Source: Caballeronia sp. SEWSISQ10-4 2
GTDB lineage: Bacteria; Pseudomonadota; Gammaproteobacteria; Burkholderiales; Burkholderiaceae
NCBI RefSeq assembly: GCF_030464885.1
Contig: NZ_JALPRJ010000006.1
Span: forward strand, 62,001-126,000
DNA: 64,000 bases
Direction: 5' to 3'
Shown: one piece after another, positions 44,718 through 55,187 of the stretch
Layout of the letters: each line of letters opens with the position of its first letter
Position numbering within the stretch: the first letter of the stretch is position 1
Notes under the pieces: model-generated
What the model saw: the letters and a program-made list of their open reading frames with translations, nothing else
What the model was told of the DNA's origin: nothing
The model's database searches: none
Program-made: the position numbers and the translations under genes

Positions 44718-46502
44718 TCACATCTTGACGGGAGCGGACACACCGATCAGCGCGAGGCCGTTTTCGAGCACTTGCCGGGTGGCGGCAAGCAACGCGATGC
44801 GCGCGTTGCGCACGCCCTCTTCCTCCACCAGCACGCGCTCCGCATTGTAGAACGAGTGGAATTCGCCCGCGAGGTCGCGCAGGTAGAACGCGACCGCGTG
44901 CGGCGCGAGTTCATCGGCGGCGTGGGAGAGCATGTCCGGATACTCGGCGAGCTTGTTTAGCAGCGCCATCGCACGTTCGCTCGAGAGCGGCGAGAGATCG
45001 ACGTTGGGCAGGGTTTCGGCATCGCCGGCATATTTCGTCTTCCAGTCGCCGAGAATCGTGCAGATCCGCGCGTGCGCGTACTGCACGTAATACACCGGGT
45101 TCTCATCGCTTTGCTTGAGCGCCAGGTCGATATCGAAGACGAATTCCGTGTCGGCCTTGCGCGAGATCAGGAAGAACCGCACGGCATCGCGGCCGCGGCG
45201 AATGGTGTCTTCATCGATCTGGTCCGGCGCGACTTCCTCGCCCGGCGTCATGCCGCCCGACCATTCGATCAGGTCGCGCACCGTCACATAGCTGCCCGCA
45301 CGCTTCGAGATTTTTACTTCCACGCCGTTGCGCATGACCGTGACCATCTTGTGCAGCACGTAGTCGGGATAACCCTTCGGAATGCCGATGCCAAGCCCCT
45401 GCAGCCCCGCTCGCACGCGCGCGATGGTGCCGTGGTGGTCCGAGCCCTGCACGTTGATGACCTTGGTGAAGCCGCGCTGCCACTTCGCTACGTGGTACGC
45501 CACGTCCGGCACGAAGTACGTGTACGTGCCGTCGGACTTGCGCATCACACGGTCCTTGTCGTCGCCGTCGTCTGTCGTGCGCAGCCATAGCGCGCCGTCC
45601 TGCTCGTAGGTCTTGCCCGCGGCGATCAGCGCATCGACCGTAGCCTGCACGCGGCCTTCCTGATACAGCGACGACTCCAGGTAGAACTGGTCGAACGTGA
45701 CGCCGAACGCGGTCAGGTCCAGATCCTGTTCGTGGCGCAGATACGCGACGGCGAAGACGCGAATAGCGTCGATATCGTCGACATCGCCCTTCGCCGTCAC
45801 CGGCGCGCCGTCCTTGGCTGCGACCGTCGCGCCGGCCAGATAGTCACGAGCGATATCCGCGATGTACTCGCCGTTGTACGCGTTCTCCGGCCATTCCTTG
45901 TCATCCGGCTTGAAACCGCGGGCGCGCAATTGCGTGGACATAGCGAGATTGCCGATTTGCACGCCGGCGTCGTTGTAGTAGAACTCGCGATGCACCGCGT
46001 TGCCTTGCGTGCCGAGCAGATTCGCCAATGCGTCGCCGAGCGTGGCCTGGCGGCCGTGGCCCACGTGCAGCGGCCCGGTCGGGTTCGCCGAGACGAATTC
46101 GATCAGCACGCGCTTGCCTTCATCGCGGCCGCTGTAGCCGTAGCGCGCGCCTTCTGCAATGGCTGCGGGCACCACGGCCTGTTTCGCCGATGCCGCCAGC
46201 CGCAAGTTGATGAAGCCAGGACCGGCGACTTCGGCGGCATCGACCAGACCTTGAGCTCCGGCCAAGCCGAGCACCGCATCGACAATCTGTTGCGCCAGTT
46301 GCCGCGGATTCGCGCGCAGCGGCTTGGCGAGCTGCATGGCGACGTTCGACGCAACGTCGCCATGCGCCGCAACCTTCGGGCGCTCCAGCACGATGGACGG
46401 TTCGACGAAGTTCGCTTCCGATGCGCCTTGCGACGCCTGTACGACCTGCTTGACCGCGTCGGCGAGCAGCGTTTCGAGTATATGTTTTTGTGCGGGCAGC
46501 AT
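44718..46502 (-). CDS. argS: Arginyl-tRNA synthetase
   Basis: 594 aa from the ATG at 46502, which matches the usual N-terminus ([20 protein letters not shown]). Class I synthetase: the HIGH-like motif is in [18 protein letters not shown] and the KMSKS equivalent is [10 protein letters not shown]. The N-terminal Add-1 domain and C-terminal anticodon-binding DALR domain ([13 protein letters not shown] to the end) are complete. Charges tRNA-Arg. An upstream start at 46613 adds residues unlike the family. Confidence 0.98.
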   Translation of the reverse strand: MLPAQKHILETLLADAVKQVVQASQGASEANFVEPSIVLERPKVAAHGDVASNVAMQLAKPLRANPRQLAQQIVDAVLGLAGAQGLVDAAEVAGPGFINLRLAASAKQAVVPAAIAEGARYGYSGRDEGKRVLIEFVSANPTGPLHVGHGRQATLGDALANLLGTQGNAVHREFYYNDAGVQIGNLAMSTQLRARGFKPDDKEWPENAYNGEYIADIARDYLAGATVAAKDGAPVTAKGDVDDIDAIRVFAVAYLRHEQDLDLTAFGVTFDQFYLESSLYQEGRVQATVDALIAAGKTYEQDGALWLRTTDDGDDKDRVMRKSDGTYTYFVPDVAYHVAKWQRGFTKVINVQGSDHHGTIARVRAGLQGLGIGIPKGYPDYVLHKMVTVMRNGVEVKISKRAGSYVTVRDLIEWSGGMTPGEEVAPDQIDEDTIRRGRDAVRFFLISRKADTEFVFDIDLALKQSDENPVYYVQYAHARICTILGDWKTKYAGDAETLPNVDLSPLSSERAMALLNKLAEYPDMLSHAADELAPHAVAFYLRDLAGEFHSFYNAERVLVEEEGVRNARIALLAATRQVLENGLALIGVSAPVKM

Positions 46503-46962
46503 GCTGATTCTGAGATCCGGTAATTGAGCTGTTGGTCCGTTACTGCGTTGCTTCGTTCCTTGTTTCATTCCCCGCGCGAAGAACGCGACAAAAAACGTGC
46601 GATTGAGCACCAAACACCGAGGCGGCGCACGTTCGACAGTTTCAATCCATTACGCTCGTTCGGGAGCGGGAAAAAGACTTCGGACAGTCGGTCAGGACTG
46701 CGCATGCGCGCCCGGAGGCATAGCCGGAGCCGGTTACGGCCATAACGCAAAAACCGGGGTTTTGTAACCGGTGCAACATTTTGCTCGGGTAAATCGGGAT
46801 TTTAGCAGGTGCTAATATGTCGAATCAGGGTCGAGTCGGGGAAAAGAGTCAGGACTTAAAACAATGCGCCGGCGTGTGGATGTAGTGGCCTGGGCTGTTG
46901 CCACGCTTCGCGCATCTCGCTCATTAGCCACAAAAGGCCAACATAAGGGAAAGGACCTTGCC
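46503..46962. other. Divergent intergenic region of argS and the DUF1840 gene
   Basis: No gene supported. It contains an 8-bp inverted repeat ccggttac (46730-46737) / gtaaccgg (46764-46771) that encloses a smaller aaaacc-gg-ggttttg hairpin. This structured element could be an operator or an attenuator remnant. Promoters for both flanking genes should lie here. Confidence 0.45.
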
Positions 46963-47289
46963 ATGCTGATCACTTTTAAAACCAGGGCTGCACCGGACGT
47001 GCAGATGCTTGATAACCTCGCTGATTACCTGCTTGGCATCATCGGCAAGCGGCTTGGGGAGCGCGGCGTCATCACGCATGAAGAACTGCCTGAATGCATC
47101 CAGAAGCTGGAGTCGGCGGTCGCAGTGGACAAGCAGGAACGCGCCGAACACGACGGCCACTTCCACGAAGGCGAACCCGGCCACGAACCGCACGAGATTC
47201 CCGTCGGTCTGGCACAGCGCGCATACCCGTTTCTGGACATGATGCGAATCGCGCATCAGGCGGAGGGCGACATCCTGTGGGGCGTCTGA
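46963..47289 (+). CDS. DUF1840 family protein
   Basis: 108 aa from the ATG at 46963 (AAGGA about 7 nt upstream). Typical of the family: MLITFKTRAAPDVQMLDNLADYLLGIIGKRLGERGVITHEELP and the end QRAYPFLDMMRIAHQAEGDILWGV. A soluble, His/Glu-rich small protein of unknown function, conserved in Betaproteobacteria. Monocistronic with a terminator behind. Confidence 0.9.
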   Translation: MLITFKTRAAPDVQMLDNLADYLLGIIGKRLGERGVITHEELPECIQKLESAVAVDKQERAEHDGHFHEGEPGHEPHEIPVGLAQRAYPFLDMMRIAHQAEGDILWGV

Positions 47290-47361
47290 GCTTCGGGCGA
47301 CGTTGCGGGATTTGACCATTGGCGCTGACCATTTGAGTCAGTGCATTGAGTCAGCGTTTAA

Positions 47362-47395
47362 AAAAAACCCGCCTCGTCGCCGATGCGGGTTTTTT
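47362..47395. terminator. Bidirectional terminator after the DUF1840 gene
   Basis: An 11-bp stem (47362-47372 with 47385-47395) whose arms end in A6 and T6, with a 12-nt loop. It separates the convergent DUF1840 gene and small secreted protein gene. Confidence 0.85.
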
Positions 47396-47417
47396 CATCT
47401 TAGGAATACGCGGTGCC

Positions 47418-47636
47418 TTATTGCGCGGCCGCGGACGCCGGCATGCTCGCACCTTTTTTCGCACGCGGCTTGCGGGGTTTCTTCTTGTGCTCGGTGACGG
47501 GCGGCGAGTAACTCGACGCGGTGCTTGAGCTCGCGCCCGTACCTGGCTTGGCGTTGTCCTGCGCGAAGGCAGCCGGACTTCCCGACGTGAACAGCACGGC
47601 CGCTGCAACGGCGAGGACAGGCGTCAGCTTGATCAT
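47418..47636 (-). CDS. Small secreted Lys/Pro/Ala-rich protein
   Basis: 72 aa with a signal peptide (MIKLTPVLAVAAAVLFTSG, cleavage near AFA), then a Ser/Thr-rich part and a basic segment EHKKKPRKPRAKKGAS. SD GGAG before the ATG. No known function. After export it would be a short cationic periplasmic peptide. Confidence 0.7.
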   Translation of the reverse strand: MIKLTPVLAVAAAVLFTSGSPAAFAQDNAKPGTGASSSTASSYSPPVTEHKKKPRKPRAKKGASMPASAAAQ

Positions 47637-47775
47637 TTTCGACTTTCTCCGTGACGATTGAAGGAATGCGTGACCGCCACCATGACGGCCTTTGCACTCC
47701 TCCGAGTGTAAGGAAAATCAAAATAACCGTAACTGACTTCGCCAATATTGCGTCTTTGTGATTCCCGGTATTTGC

Positions 47776-50493
47776 CTACAGTAAAGGTGCCAGCGCGCGT
47801 TCGGCGTCGTTCTTCGAAATCGCCATGCGTTGCGAGAAGCTTTCCACCTGATCGTCGCCGATCTTGCCGACCGAAAAGTACGTGCTTTCCGGATGCGCGA
47901 TGTAAAAGCCCGACACGCTGGCCGCCGGCAACATGGCCAGCGACTCGGTGACCGTCATGCCGATTTCGTTGGCTTGCAGCACGTCGAACATGTCCTGCTT
48001 CACCAGGTGATCCGGGCAGGCCGGATAACCCGGCGCGGGGCGAATACCGCGATACTTTTCTTCGATCATCGCGGCGTTGTCGAGTGTTTCACCGGCGGCA
48101 TAACCCCACAATTCACGACGCACCCGCGCGTGCAGCGCTTCCGCGAAGGCTTCCGCGAAACGATCGGCGAGCGCCTTCAGCATGATGGCGCTGTAGTCGT
48201 CGTTATCGGCTTCGAACTGCTTCTCTTTCTTCTCAACACCCAAGCCCGCCGTCACCGCGAACATGCCGATGTAATCGGCCACGCCGGAGTCCTTTGGCGC
48301 GATGAAATCCGCCAGCGAGCGGTTGGCGCGCTGCACGCCATCAACAATCGGACGCACGCTTTGCTGGCGCAAGTTGCGCCACGTCATGGCGACTTGCGTG
48401 CGGGTGTCGTCGGTATAGATCTCGATGTCGTCGTCGTTCACCGTGTTTGCCGGCAGCAGCATCACCACGCCGTTTGCCTGCAGCCAGCGGCCCTGGATGA
48501 TGCGCGAGAGCATGGATTTGCCATCGGAGAAAACGCGCCGCGCCGATTCCCCTACGATCTCGTCATTGAGGATCGCCGGATAGGGACCGGCCAGATCCCA
48601 GGTCTGGAAGAACGGCGCCCAGTCGATGTAATTCGCCAGTTCCGCGAGATCGTAGTTCTTGAAAATGCGCCGTCCGATAAACGTCGGCTTCTTCGGCTCG
48701 TAGCTCGCCCAGTCGATTTTCGTCTTGTTGGCGCGCGCTTCGGCGTAGGTCACCATCGGCAGCGCCTTGCGGTTCGCGTGCTGGGTGCGGATGCGTTCGT
48801 AGTCCGTCTTGAGGTCGGCGAGATACTTTTTCGCGCCGTCGTCGGAGAGCAGGCTCGATGCCACCGAGACCGACCGCGATGCATCCGGCACATAAACCAC
48901 AGGACCGTCATAATGCGGCGCGATTTTCACAGCGGTATGAACGCGCGAAGTCGTTGCGCCGCCGATCAGCAGCGGCGTTTGCTTGCCGCGGAAATAGTCG
49001 TCGCGCTGCATTTCCGATGCTACGTAGGCCATTTCTTCAAGGCTCGGCGTAATCAGCCCCGACAAGCCGATGATGTCCGCGCCTTCTTCCTTGGCCTTCG
49101 CCAGGATGGTCGCGCAGGGCACCATCACGCCCATGTTGACCACTTCGAAGTTGTTGCACTGGAGCACGACTGAGACGATGTTCTTGCCGATATCGTGCAC
49201 GTCGCCCTTCACGGTCGCGATCACGATCTTGCCCTTCGGCCGGACGTCTTCGCCGGCATCGGCCATGCGCTTCTTTTCTTCCTCAATGTACGGAATCAAA
49301 TGCGCCACGGCCTGCTTCATCACACGCGCCGACTTGACCACTTGCGGCAGGAACATTTTGCCCGCGCCGAACAGGTCGCCAACGATATTCATGCCGTCCA
49401 TCAACGGCCCTTCGATCACGTTGATCGGCCGGCCGCCTTCGGCTTCAATGCGCGCGCGCACTTCCTCGGTATCTTCCACGATGAAGTTCGTGATGCCGTG
49501 CACCAGCGCGTGGGCGAGACGTTGATCGACGGGCTGGTTGCGCCATTCGAGGTTCTCTTCCTTCTTCGCGGCGCCGGTTTTGAATTTATCGGCGATTTCG
49601 AGCAGGCGATCCGTGCCGTCTTCGCGACGATTCAGCACCACATCTTCCACGCGTTCGCGCAGTTCGGGATCGAGATCCTGATACACGCCGAGCTGACCCG
49701 CGTTCACGATACCCATGTCCATGCCCGCCTGAATCGCGTGGTAGAGGAACACGGTATGGATGGCTTCGCGCACCGGGTCGTTGCCGCGAAACGAGAACGA
49801 CACGTTCGACACACCGCCGCTGATCTTCGCGTAGGGCAGGTTTTCCTTGATCCAGCGTGTCGCGTTGATGAAGTCGACGGCGTAGTTGTTGTGCTCTTCG
49901 ATGCCTGTCGCGATCGCGAAAATGTTCGGGTCGAAGATGATGTCTTCGGGCGGGAAGCCCACTTCATTCACGAGGAAATCGTACGAGCGCTTGCAGATTT
50001 GCGTCTTGCGCTCGAAGGTGTCGGCCTGGCCGTCTTCGTCGAAGGCCATCACGACCGCGGCCGCGCCGTATCGGCGAATCAGCGTAGCGTGATGGCGGAA
50101 TGCCTCTTCGCCTTCTTTCAGCGAGATCGAGTTCACGACCGCCTTGCCCTGCACGCACTTCAGACCCGCTTCGATCACTTCCCACTTCGACGAGTCGATC
50201 ATGATCGGCACGCGCGAGATATCCGGCTCGGAAGCGATCAGGTTCAGGAACCGGACCATGGCTGCCTTCGAATCGAGCATGGCCTCGTCCATGTTGATGT
50301 CGATGATCTGCGCGCCGTTCTCAACCTGCTGGCGTGCGACCGCCAGCGCTTCGTCGAACTGGTTGTTGAGGATCATGCGGGAGAACGCCTTCGATCCTGT
50401 CACGTTGGTCCGCTCGCCCACGTTGATGAAGAGCGAACCGTCGGTGACGTTGAACGGCTCGAGGCCGGAAAGGCGCATGGTGTGATCGGTCAT
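47776..50493 (-). CDS. metH: Methionine synthase (cobalamin-dependent), C-terminal subunit
   Basis: 905 aa, covering three of the four MetH modules. Order: methyltetrahydrofolate-binding (about 10-280: [33 protein letters not shown]), cobalamin cap and Rossmann domain (about 320-560; the B12-ligand motif DVHDIG has His433), and SAM reactivation domain (about 580-905; [14 protein letters not shown]). The homocysteine-binding module is on the separate upstream gene 63 nt away. Together they methylate homocysteine to methionine. Confidence 0.95.
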   Translation of the reverse strand: MTDHTMRLSGLEPFNVTDGSLFINVGERTNVTGSKAFSRMILNNQFDEALAVARQQVENGAQIIDINMDEAMLDSKAAMVRFLNLIASEPDISRVPIMIDSSKWEVIEAGLKCVQGKAVVNSISLKEGEEAFRHHATLIRRYGAAAVVMAFDEDGQADTFERKTQICKRSYDFLVNEVGFPPEDIIFDPNIFAIATGIEEHNNYAVDFINATRWIKENLPYAKISGGVSNVSFSFRGNDPVREAIHTVFLYHAIQAGMDMGIVNAGQLGVYQDLDPELRERVEDVVLNRREDGTDRLLEIADKFKTGAAKKEENLEWRNQPVDQRLAHALVHGITNFIVEDTEEVRARIEAEGGRPINVIEGPLMDGMNIVGDLFGAGKMFLPQVVKSARVMKQAVAHLIPYIEEEKKRMADAGEDVRPKGKIVIATVKGDVHDIGKNIVSVVLQCNNFEVVNMGVMVPCATILAKAKEEGADIIGLSGLITPSLEEMAYVASEMQRDDYFRGKQTPLLIGGATTSRVHTAVKIAPHYDGPVVYVPDASRSVSVASSLLSDDGAKKYLADLKTDYERIRTQHANRKALPMVTYAEARANKTKIDWASYEPKKPTFIGRRIFKNYDLAELANYIDWAPFFQTWDLAGPYPAILNDEIVGESARRVFSDGKSMLSRIIQGRWLQANGVVMLLPANTVNDDDIEIYTDDTRTQVAMTWRNLRQQSVRPIVDGVQRANRSLADFIAPKDSGVADYIGMFAVTAGLGVEKKEKQFEADNDDYSAIMLKALADRFAEAFAEALHARVRRELWGYAAGETLDNAAMIEEKYRGIRPAPGYPACPDHLVKQDMFDVLQANEIGMTVTESLAMLPAASVSGFYIAHPESTYFSVGKIGDDQVESFSQRMAISKNDAERALAPLL

Positions 50494-50556
50494 GGTGTCC
50501 CTGGGCGTTGCAGCGTGATTGTCTTGTCGGGCGTCTTGCGCGTCGTGGGGGGCGTT

Positions 50557-51642
50557 TCAGGCAGCTTCACGATAATGCGACGGCCACTTGCGCGGCTTCA
50601 CATCGGCGAGTGCCTTCGCGATCTCCGCGATATGTTCCGGCGTCGTCCCGCAGCACCCGCCCGCCAGATTCACCAGCCCTGCCTGTGCGAATTCCTTCAG
50701 CAAGCTCGATGTGACATCAGGCGTTTCATCGAAGCCTGTATCGCTCATCGGATTCGGCAAACCCGCGTTCGGATAACACGAGACATATGTGTCGCAAAGC
50801 TTCGACAACTCCGCGATATACGGCCTCATCAGCGCCGCGCCCAGCGCGCAGTTCAACCCGAACGTCAACGGCCGTGCATGGCGCAGCGAGTTCCAGAACG
50901 CTTCGACCGTTTGCCCCGAAAGGATGCGCCCGGAAGCATCGGTCACGGTGCCAGAAATCATGATGGGCAGCAGCTCGCCCGTGTCTTCGAACAACTGATC
51001 GAGCGCGAACAGCGCGGCCTTCGCGTTCAAGGTATCGAAGATGGTTTCGACCAGGAACAGATCGCAGCCTGCGTCCATCAGCGCCTTCGCCTGCTCGTAA
51101 TACGCGGCGCGCAGTTCGTCGAAGGTCACGTTGCGAGCGGCCGGGTCGTTGACGTCGGGCGAGATGCTTGCGGTCTTCGGCGTCGGTCCGATCGCGCCCG
51201 CGACAAAGCGCGGCTTGTCCGGCGTCGAATACTTGTCGCAAGCCTCGCGCGCCAGTTTCGCCGACTGCATGTTCATTTCCGCCGCGAGCGATTCCATGCC
51301 GTAATCGGCCTGCGCCACGGTCGTCGCGCCAAACGTATTGGTCTCGACAATATCGGCGCCGGCAGCCAGGTACTTGTCGTGAATCTCGCGAATCACATGC
51401 GGCTGCGTGATCGACAACAACTCGTTGTTGCCCTTGATATCGCGGCCATAGTCGGCAAAACGTTCCCCGCGATACGCCGCTTCGTCGAGCTTGTAGCGCT
51501 GGATCATGGTGCCCATCGCGCCGTCGAGAATGAGAATGCGCTGTTGCAAAAGGGCAGGCAACACGGCGCCGCGCGTGTACGGGCGGCGCTCTGCGGCAGG
51601 CTTCGGGGCGTCAATTGCGGTGGACGGATTCATGATCGACAT
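50557..51642 (-). CDS. Methionine synthase, homocysteine-binding subunit
   Basis: 361 aa from the ATG at 51642 (a second Met at 51633 is equally possible; GGAG lies just upstream). Homocysteine S-methyltransferase barrel: [38 protein letters not shown], and zinc ligands Cys265 (FGLNCALGA), Cys330 and Cys331 ([13 protein letters not shown]) in this numbering. It supplies the module missing from the adjacent 905-aa MetH. I see no frameshift: the 63-nt gap holds a proper stop and start. Confidence 0.92.
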   Translation of the reverse strand: MSIMNPSTAIDAPKPAAERRPYTRGAVLPALLQQRILILDGAMGTMIQRYKLDEAAYRGERFADYGRDIKGNNELLSITQPHVIREIHDKYLAAGADIVETNTFGATTVAQADYGMESLAAEMNMQSAKLAREACDKYSTPDKPRFVAGAIGPTPKTASISPDVNDPAARNVTFDELRAAYYEQAKALMDAGCDLFLVETIFDTLNAKAALFALDQLFEDTGELLPIMISGTVTDASGRILSGQTVEAFWNSLRHARPLTFGLNCALGAALMRPYIAELSKLCDTYVSCYPNAGLPNPMSDTGFDETPDVTSSLLKEFAQAGLVNLAGGCCGTTPEHIAEIAKALADVKPRKWPSHYREAA

Positions 51643-51745
51643 GGCTCCAAACAGGCTGAAATAGCCCAACATTGTATCTGTAGTAGGGTTCGACCGTTTT
51701 CTTATGGCGCTTTCCAAAACAACGGACGAGCGATGCTCAAGAACA

Positions 51746-51777
51746 AAAAACCCCGCCACTTTCGCGGCGGGGTTTTT
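51746..51777. terminator. Bidirectional terminator before split metH
   Basis: A 12-bp stem (51746-51757 with 51766-51777), GC core with A5/T5 arms and an 8-nt loop. It ends the minus-strand DUF3567 gene and lies about 100 nt upstream of the metH pair. Confidence 0.85.
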
Positions 51778-51823
51778 CGGGGGGTGTCGCTGGTGTTATT
51801 ACTGCTCAGCCGGGGTACAACGT

Positions 51824-52081
51824 TTAGTGGAGGATCACCGGCTGGTTCATCAAGATGTCGAACTGTCCGAGGAACTCGTCCACGTCCTCGAGCGATTGCT
51901 CTTCTTGCATTAACTTCTGGACATGCTCGCGAAAACGCGCCGCGAGTGCGCCGTCAATGAAGATTTCGCGCTGCATGGTCTTGTCCACGATCTCGTAACC
52001 CCCCGCTTTCATCGCGAGATGATTGTCCTGCGGCGGGAATTCGACTACACAATAGTTAGGGCTGTTGTAGATCATCTGCAT
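51824..52081 (-). CDS. DUF3567 family protein
   Basis: 85 aa, no signal or membrane segment: MQMIYNSPNYCVVEFP, GGYEIVDKTMQREIFIDGALAARFREHVQKLMQEEQSLEDVDEFLGQFDILMNQPVILH. It belongs to a family restricted to Burkholderiales with no known function. A clean AAGGAG SD about 8 nt before the ATG suggests good expression. Monocistronic with a terminator. Confidence 0.9.
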   Translation of the reverse strand: MQMIYNSPNYCVVEFPPQDNHLAMKAGGYEIVDKTMQREIFIDGALAARFREHVQKLMQEEQSLEDVDEFLGQFDILMNQPVILH

Positions 52082-52419
52082 GGCGACACTCCTTATTCCT
52101 GTTTGCCCGTAAGGCGTTTCACCGTCTTACATTGAGCGTTTGGGTTGGAATTCAAGGGGTGGCCTCGACGTTGAGTCCGAAAGCCCATCGAGGACCTTTG
52201 TTAGACATTCTCCCGCAAAGATGTTTCCAGAAACGCCGTGAAACACTGTGTTTCTGCTACTGGGACAGATGTGTCGCGTCAAATATTTCGAATCTTGCAT
52301 CCATGATTGAATCTACCACCACTTCCAGGCGCGCCTTCCGGTACGTTTTCATCAGCAAACTTCGCACCGTTTCATCGACGATACTCGCCGTTCAGTGTTA
52401 CCGCACATTCGCCGCGCAT
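52082..52419. other. Intergenic region upstream of the DUF3567 gene
   Basis: No gene is supported. A perfect 7-bp inverted repeat gaaacac-t-gtgtttc lies at 52240-52254, within a slightly wider cagaaac/gtttctg dyad, and could be an operator site. The DUF3567 promoter should lie near 52090-52200 on the minus strand. Confidence 0.4.
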
Positions 52420-52659
52420 CTATCGGTATGAGGCTTCATCTGGCGGCGTTGTGAACACCTTCATACCAAGAACGTACCGCGTGTCGATACCGTTGACCGT
52501 TACTTGCATACTGGCCCCGTTCGGATGCGCTTTCAGTACGGGATCGAACCATCTTTCACACGTCCGTGCATGCTCTGGAGTCACCTGTTTAACGGCTATT
52601 TTCGTCGAATCTTTACGTCTCACAGGTTCGCCGGACGTGGGGCTCCGGTCCGCTTTCAC
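52420..52659 (-). CDS. Hypothetical protein, doubtful
   Basis: 79 aa from a GTG with no clear SD, 11 nt after the DUF3108 gene on the same strand. The part KIAVKQVTPEHARTCERWFDPVLKAHPNGASMQVTVNGIDTRYVLGMKVF reads like a folded small domain, which argues for a real gene. The family is not recognised. Confidence 0.35.
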   Translation of the reverse strand: MKADRSPTSGEPVRRKDSTKIAVKQVTPEHARTCERWFDPVLKAHPNGASMQVTVNGIDTRYVLGMKVFTTPPDEASYR

Positions 52660-52670
52660 CTACGCGGAAA

Positions 52671-53885
52671 TCAGGGTTTGTCGGATCCCGGTGTGCCGGG
52701 TGTCGCATTGTCAGACGCATCCGGCGTGCCTGCACCGGATTGATCCGGCGTTACGGACGGCGGCTGCAGTTTGCCGCGCCAGAGCATTTCGATCTGCATG
52801 CCGTTCGGCTCCGTCTGCAGAATACGCACCGGCAGCCAGCCCAGCGCGGGTGCGAGCCAGATGTCGAGACGCCGGCGATCGCCGGCGCGTCGGGGCAGGC
52901 GGGTGAAATGGCGAGCCTGGACATTGCCGTCGCCGGTCTGGACGTTTTCATCGCCGACGGTTTCTATCGGCCAGATCTCGTTGCTGTCGTTATCGGCAAC
53001 ACTGAATTGACGCACTACGCCGGGTTTGTAGGTATCGGGGGCGCCTCGCACAAGGCTCGATAGCTGCATGACCACGCTGAAGCGATCCTGCGCGCCATCG
53101 GCGAGTGGCTGGTTGTTCGGTGTGCGTGTATAGACGAGTTGCTTCGTGGTGCGATCGAAGACGGTGATATCGGCGGCACGGCGGCCACGCTGCTCCGAGT
53201 ATTGCTCCGGCGCAAGGCCAAAACCGTCGGTGTGGCCCTTGCTGGAATATACGTAAGGCCCGACGAACGGCAAGGGGATGGAGACGACCATCTCGTAGTG
53301 CTGGCCGTCGTTGATCCAGTGGATCGTGCCTATCTGATTCATCACGCCGTTGATTCGCGTGTCGTATCGAAGTTCGCCCGAGGGTGGGACGCTGAACTTA
53401 TCGGCGGGCGCGGCTGCTGCTGCTTGGGAGGCCGCTGCCGCTTGAGCTGCCGCAGCAGCGCTCGCGGCCTTCGCGGCTGCTTGAGCCGCTTGCGCGGCCT
53501 GTGCTGCTTGCTCGGCCTGTGCCGCTTCCGCAGCCTGCACCGCTTGTTCAGTTTGTTCCTCTGTCGTGATGGCGGGCGTGGGTTGAGGTTGCGGCGCCGG
53601 TTTGGGTCTCGGCTTGGGCGCGGGCGGAGGCGGCGCGGGGGGCGTCGGCGTTTGCGCTACAGGCTTGGGTGTCAATAACTCGATCTGCACCGGGACATGT
53701 TCCGCCGGCATCGGGTTCGACGCGTTCTTGCTCCTCTCCACCCAACGGCCCGCAACCCAATGCAGTGCCAGAACGGCGAGCAGCGCGGCCAGCCACACGA
53801 CCCATCGAAGGGAAGGGTCGGAGGATGAATTGTCGGACGATCCGCCAGAAGCGGCGCGACGGCGGCGAAGCAGGGAGAACGGCAT
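52671..53885 (-). CDS. DUF3108 protein with TonB-like membrane anchor and Pro/Ala-rich linker
   Basis: 404 aa. A basic N-terminus and one membrane helix (about 27-46: WVVWLAALLAVLALHWVAG), a Pro/Lys linker PTPPAPPPPAPKPRPKPAPQ (about 79-101), an Ala/Gln/Glu-rich probably helical stretch (about 107-160) and a C-terminal DUF3108 beta domain (ELRYDTRINGVMNQIGTIHWINDGQHYEMVVSIPLPFVGPYVYSSKG to WLPVRILQTEPNG). DUF3108 folds like outer-membrane lipid-handling barrels. The helix-linker-domain layout would let the domain span the periplasm. Confidence 0.85.
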   Translation of the reverse strand: MPFSLLRRRRAASGGSSDNSSSDPSLRWVVWLAALLAVLALHWVAGRWVERSKNASNPMPAEHVPVQIELLTPKPVAQTPTPPAPPPPAPKPRPKPAPQPQPTPAITTEEQTEQAVQAAEAAQAEQAAQAAQAAQAAAKAASAAAAAQAAAASQAAAAAPADKFSVPPSGELRYDTRINGVMNQIGTIHWINDGQHYEMVVSIPLPFVGPYVYSSKGHTDGFGLAPEQYSEQRGRRAADITVFDRTTKQLVYTRTPNNQPLADGAQDRFSVVMQLSSLVRGAPDTYKPGVVRQFSVADNDSNEIWPIETVGDENVQTGDGNVQARHFTRLPRRAGDRRRLDIWLAPALGWLPVRILQTEPNGMQIEMLWRGKLQPPSVTPDQSGAGTPDASDNATPGTPGSDKP

Positions 53886-54058
53886 TGGCTAGCTCGGAAA
53901 CGCGCGTGGTCAGGCACGCTGTAAAACGCTGCCCGGGAAATAACCGGCGGCGATCATGAAAGAACGCAGGTGAAGAAGAGATCGCGGGCGAAACGCATAT
54001 GACCCGCGTGGACGCCGCGATGTTCCGCGTGAGCGTTGAGGCATGCAATCCTCAAGTA

Positions 54059-54931
54059 TTACCGTTCGCCAGGTTTGTAGCCGAGTTCGTAAGAAAGTTG
54101 TCCGGCGCACTCGCGCAAGGCGGTGTCTATGTCCCCGCCCCAGCGGGTATCGAACGATCCTTCGTGGCCGAGCGCAATCAGCCCGAGCGCGAGATCGCCA
54201 GTCGAATCGAATACCGGCGTACAGAACGCATGAATGGTCGGCAGCAGCATACCCTCCACGCGCGCCGCTCCGTGTGCGCGGATATCGGCGAGCAGCGGTT
54301 CAATGTCGGCCATCGACTGCCGCGTGGTGGCGAGTTCGCGATCGAGCATTGCTTGCGTCTTGCTGCGCGGCAGCCACGCGGCAAACAGCAAACCCGTCGC
54401 CGATGACAACAGCGGCATGACATCGCCGAGTTTCAACGATGCCTTCGCCGGATAGCTCGACTCCATCCAGTGCACGACGGTCGGGCCCTGGTTGCCCCAG
54501 ACCGCGATGCCCACCGTCTGGTCGAGCCGGTCGCGCAACTCCGTCAGCGCGATGCGCGCGAGCTTCACGCCATCGACGCGAGCCAAGCGCGCCAGACCCA
54601 TCTGTAACGCGAAACCACCGAGTTCATAGCGCCCGGAAACAGGGTCTTGAGAGACCGCGCCAAGCCGCAGAAAACTCACCAGATAGCGATGCGCCTTCGC
54701 CGGGCTCATGCCGGCGCGCTGGGCGAGATCGCGCAGCATCATCGCGCGTGGCTCGTTCGTCAGCACGTCGAGCAGGCGGAAGCCGACTTCTATCGACTGG
54801 ATGCCGGAGCGGGATTTTTCCTCGGCGGCGTCGGTTGAGTCGGAGGAATCTGCGAGGTCGAGGGCATCGTCGGCTTCGGCCTGTTCGGATGCGGGCAACA
54901 TGGACGAAGCGGGACGGCTGGGAGAGGGCAT
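54059..54931 (-). CDS. IclR family transcriptional regulator
   Basis: 290 aa from the ATG at 54931, chosen by family length; an upstream frame start at 55090 adds 53 unlikely residues and neither has a clear SD. Winged helix-turn-helix: IQSIEVGFRLLDVLTNEPRAMMLRDLAQRAGMSPAKAHRYLVSFLRLGAVSQDPVSGRYELG. The C-terminal effector domain contains GIAVWGNQGPTVVHW and FDSTGDLALGLIALG. An acidic 30-residue N-terminal extension is unusual. It diverges from the FAH-family gene and likely controls that group. Confidence 0.88.
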   Translation of the reverse strand: MPSPSRPASSMLPASEQAEADDALDLADSSDSTDAAEEKSRSGIQSIEVGFRLLDVLTNEPRAMMLRDLAQRAGMSPAKAHRYLVSFLRLGAVSQDPVSGRYELGGFALQMGLARLARVDGVKLARIALTELRDRLDQTVGIAVWGNQGPTVVHWMESSYPAKASLKLGDVMPLLSSATGLLFAAWLPRSKTQAMLDRELATTRQSMADIEPLLADIRAHGAARVEGMLLPTIHAFCTPVFDSTGDLALGLIALGHEGSFDTRWGGDIDTALRECAGQLSYELGYKPGER

Positions 54932-55187
54932 GGAGAAATCGATGACGGCGCGAGCCGGTTCAAATACAAGGTTAGATCGGGCGCGTGAGCGGCTTGAATG
55001 GCGATGGTAAACAGCCAAGGGCGCGGCGAACGCGATCGCATGGAAACGGCAACCGCCGCTCAAAACGAACCGGCAAACGCGGCGAACCATTGCTCCGCCT
55101 CAGCCCGAATCGTCGCAAAACCGCCCCGACGCGATTCACCATCGTAAAATAGATTTCCTCCATCGTCACTAAACGTAGAAACGCTTT

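Noticed and set aside
47072-47332. Several antisense frames over the DUF1840 gene
   Set aside because: No family resemblance; the plus-strand DUF1840 protein with a good SD explains the region.
51643-51745. SAH or SAM riboswitch upstream of split metH
   Set aside because: I looked for the conserved blocks of known SAH/SAM classes and did not find them; only about 100 nt lie between terminator and start.
49195-51960. Long plus-strand reading frame (921 aa) opposite the split metH genes
   Set aside because: Antisense shadow; His/Arg-rich composition and no domain, while the minus strand encodes both MetH parts.
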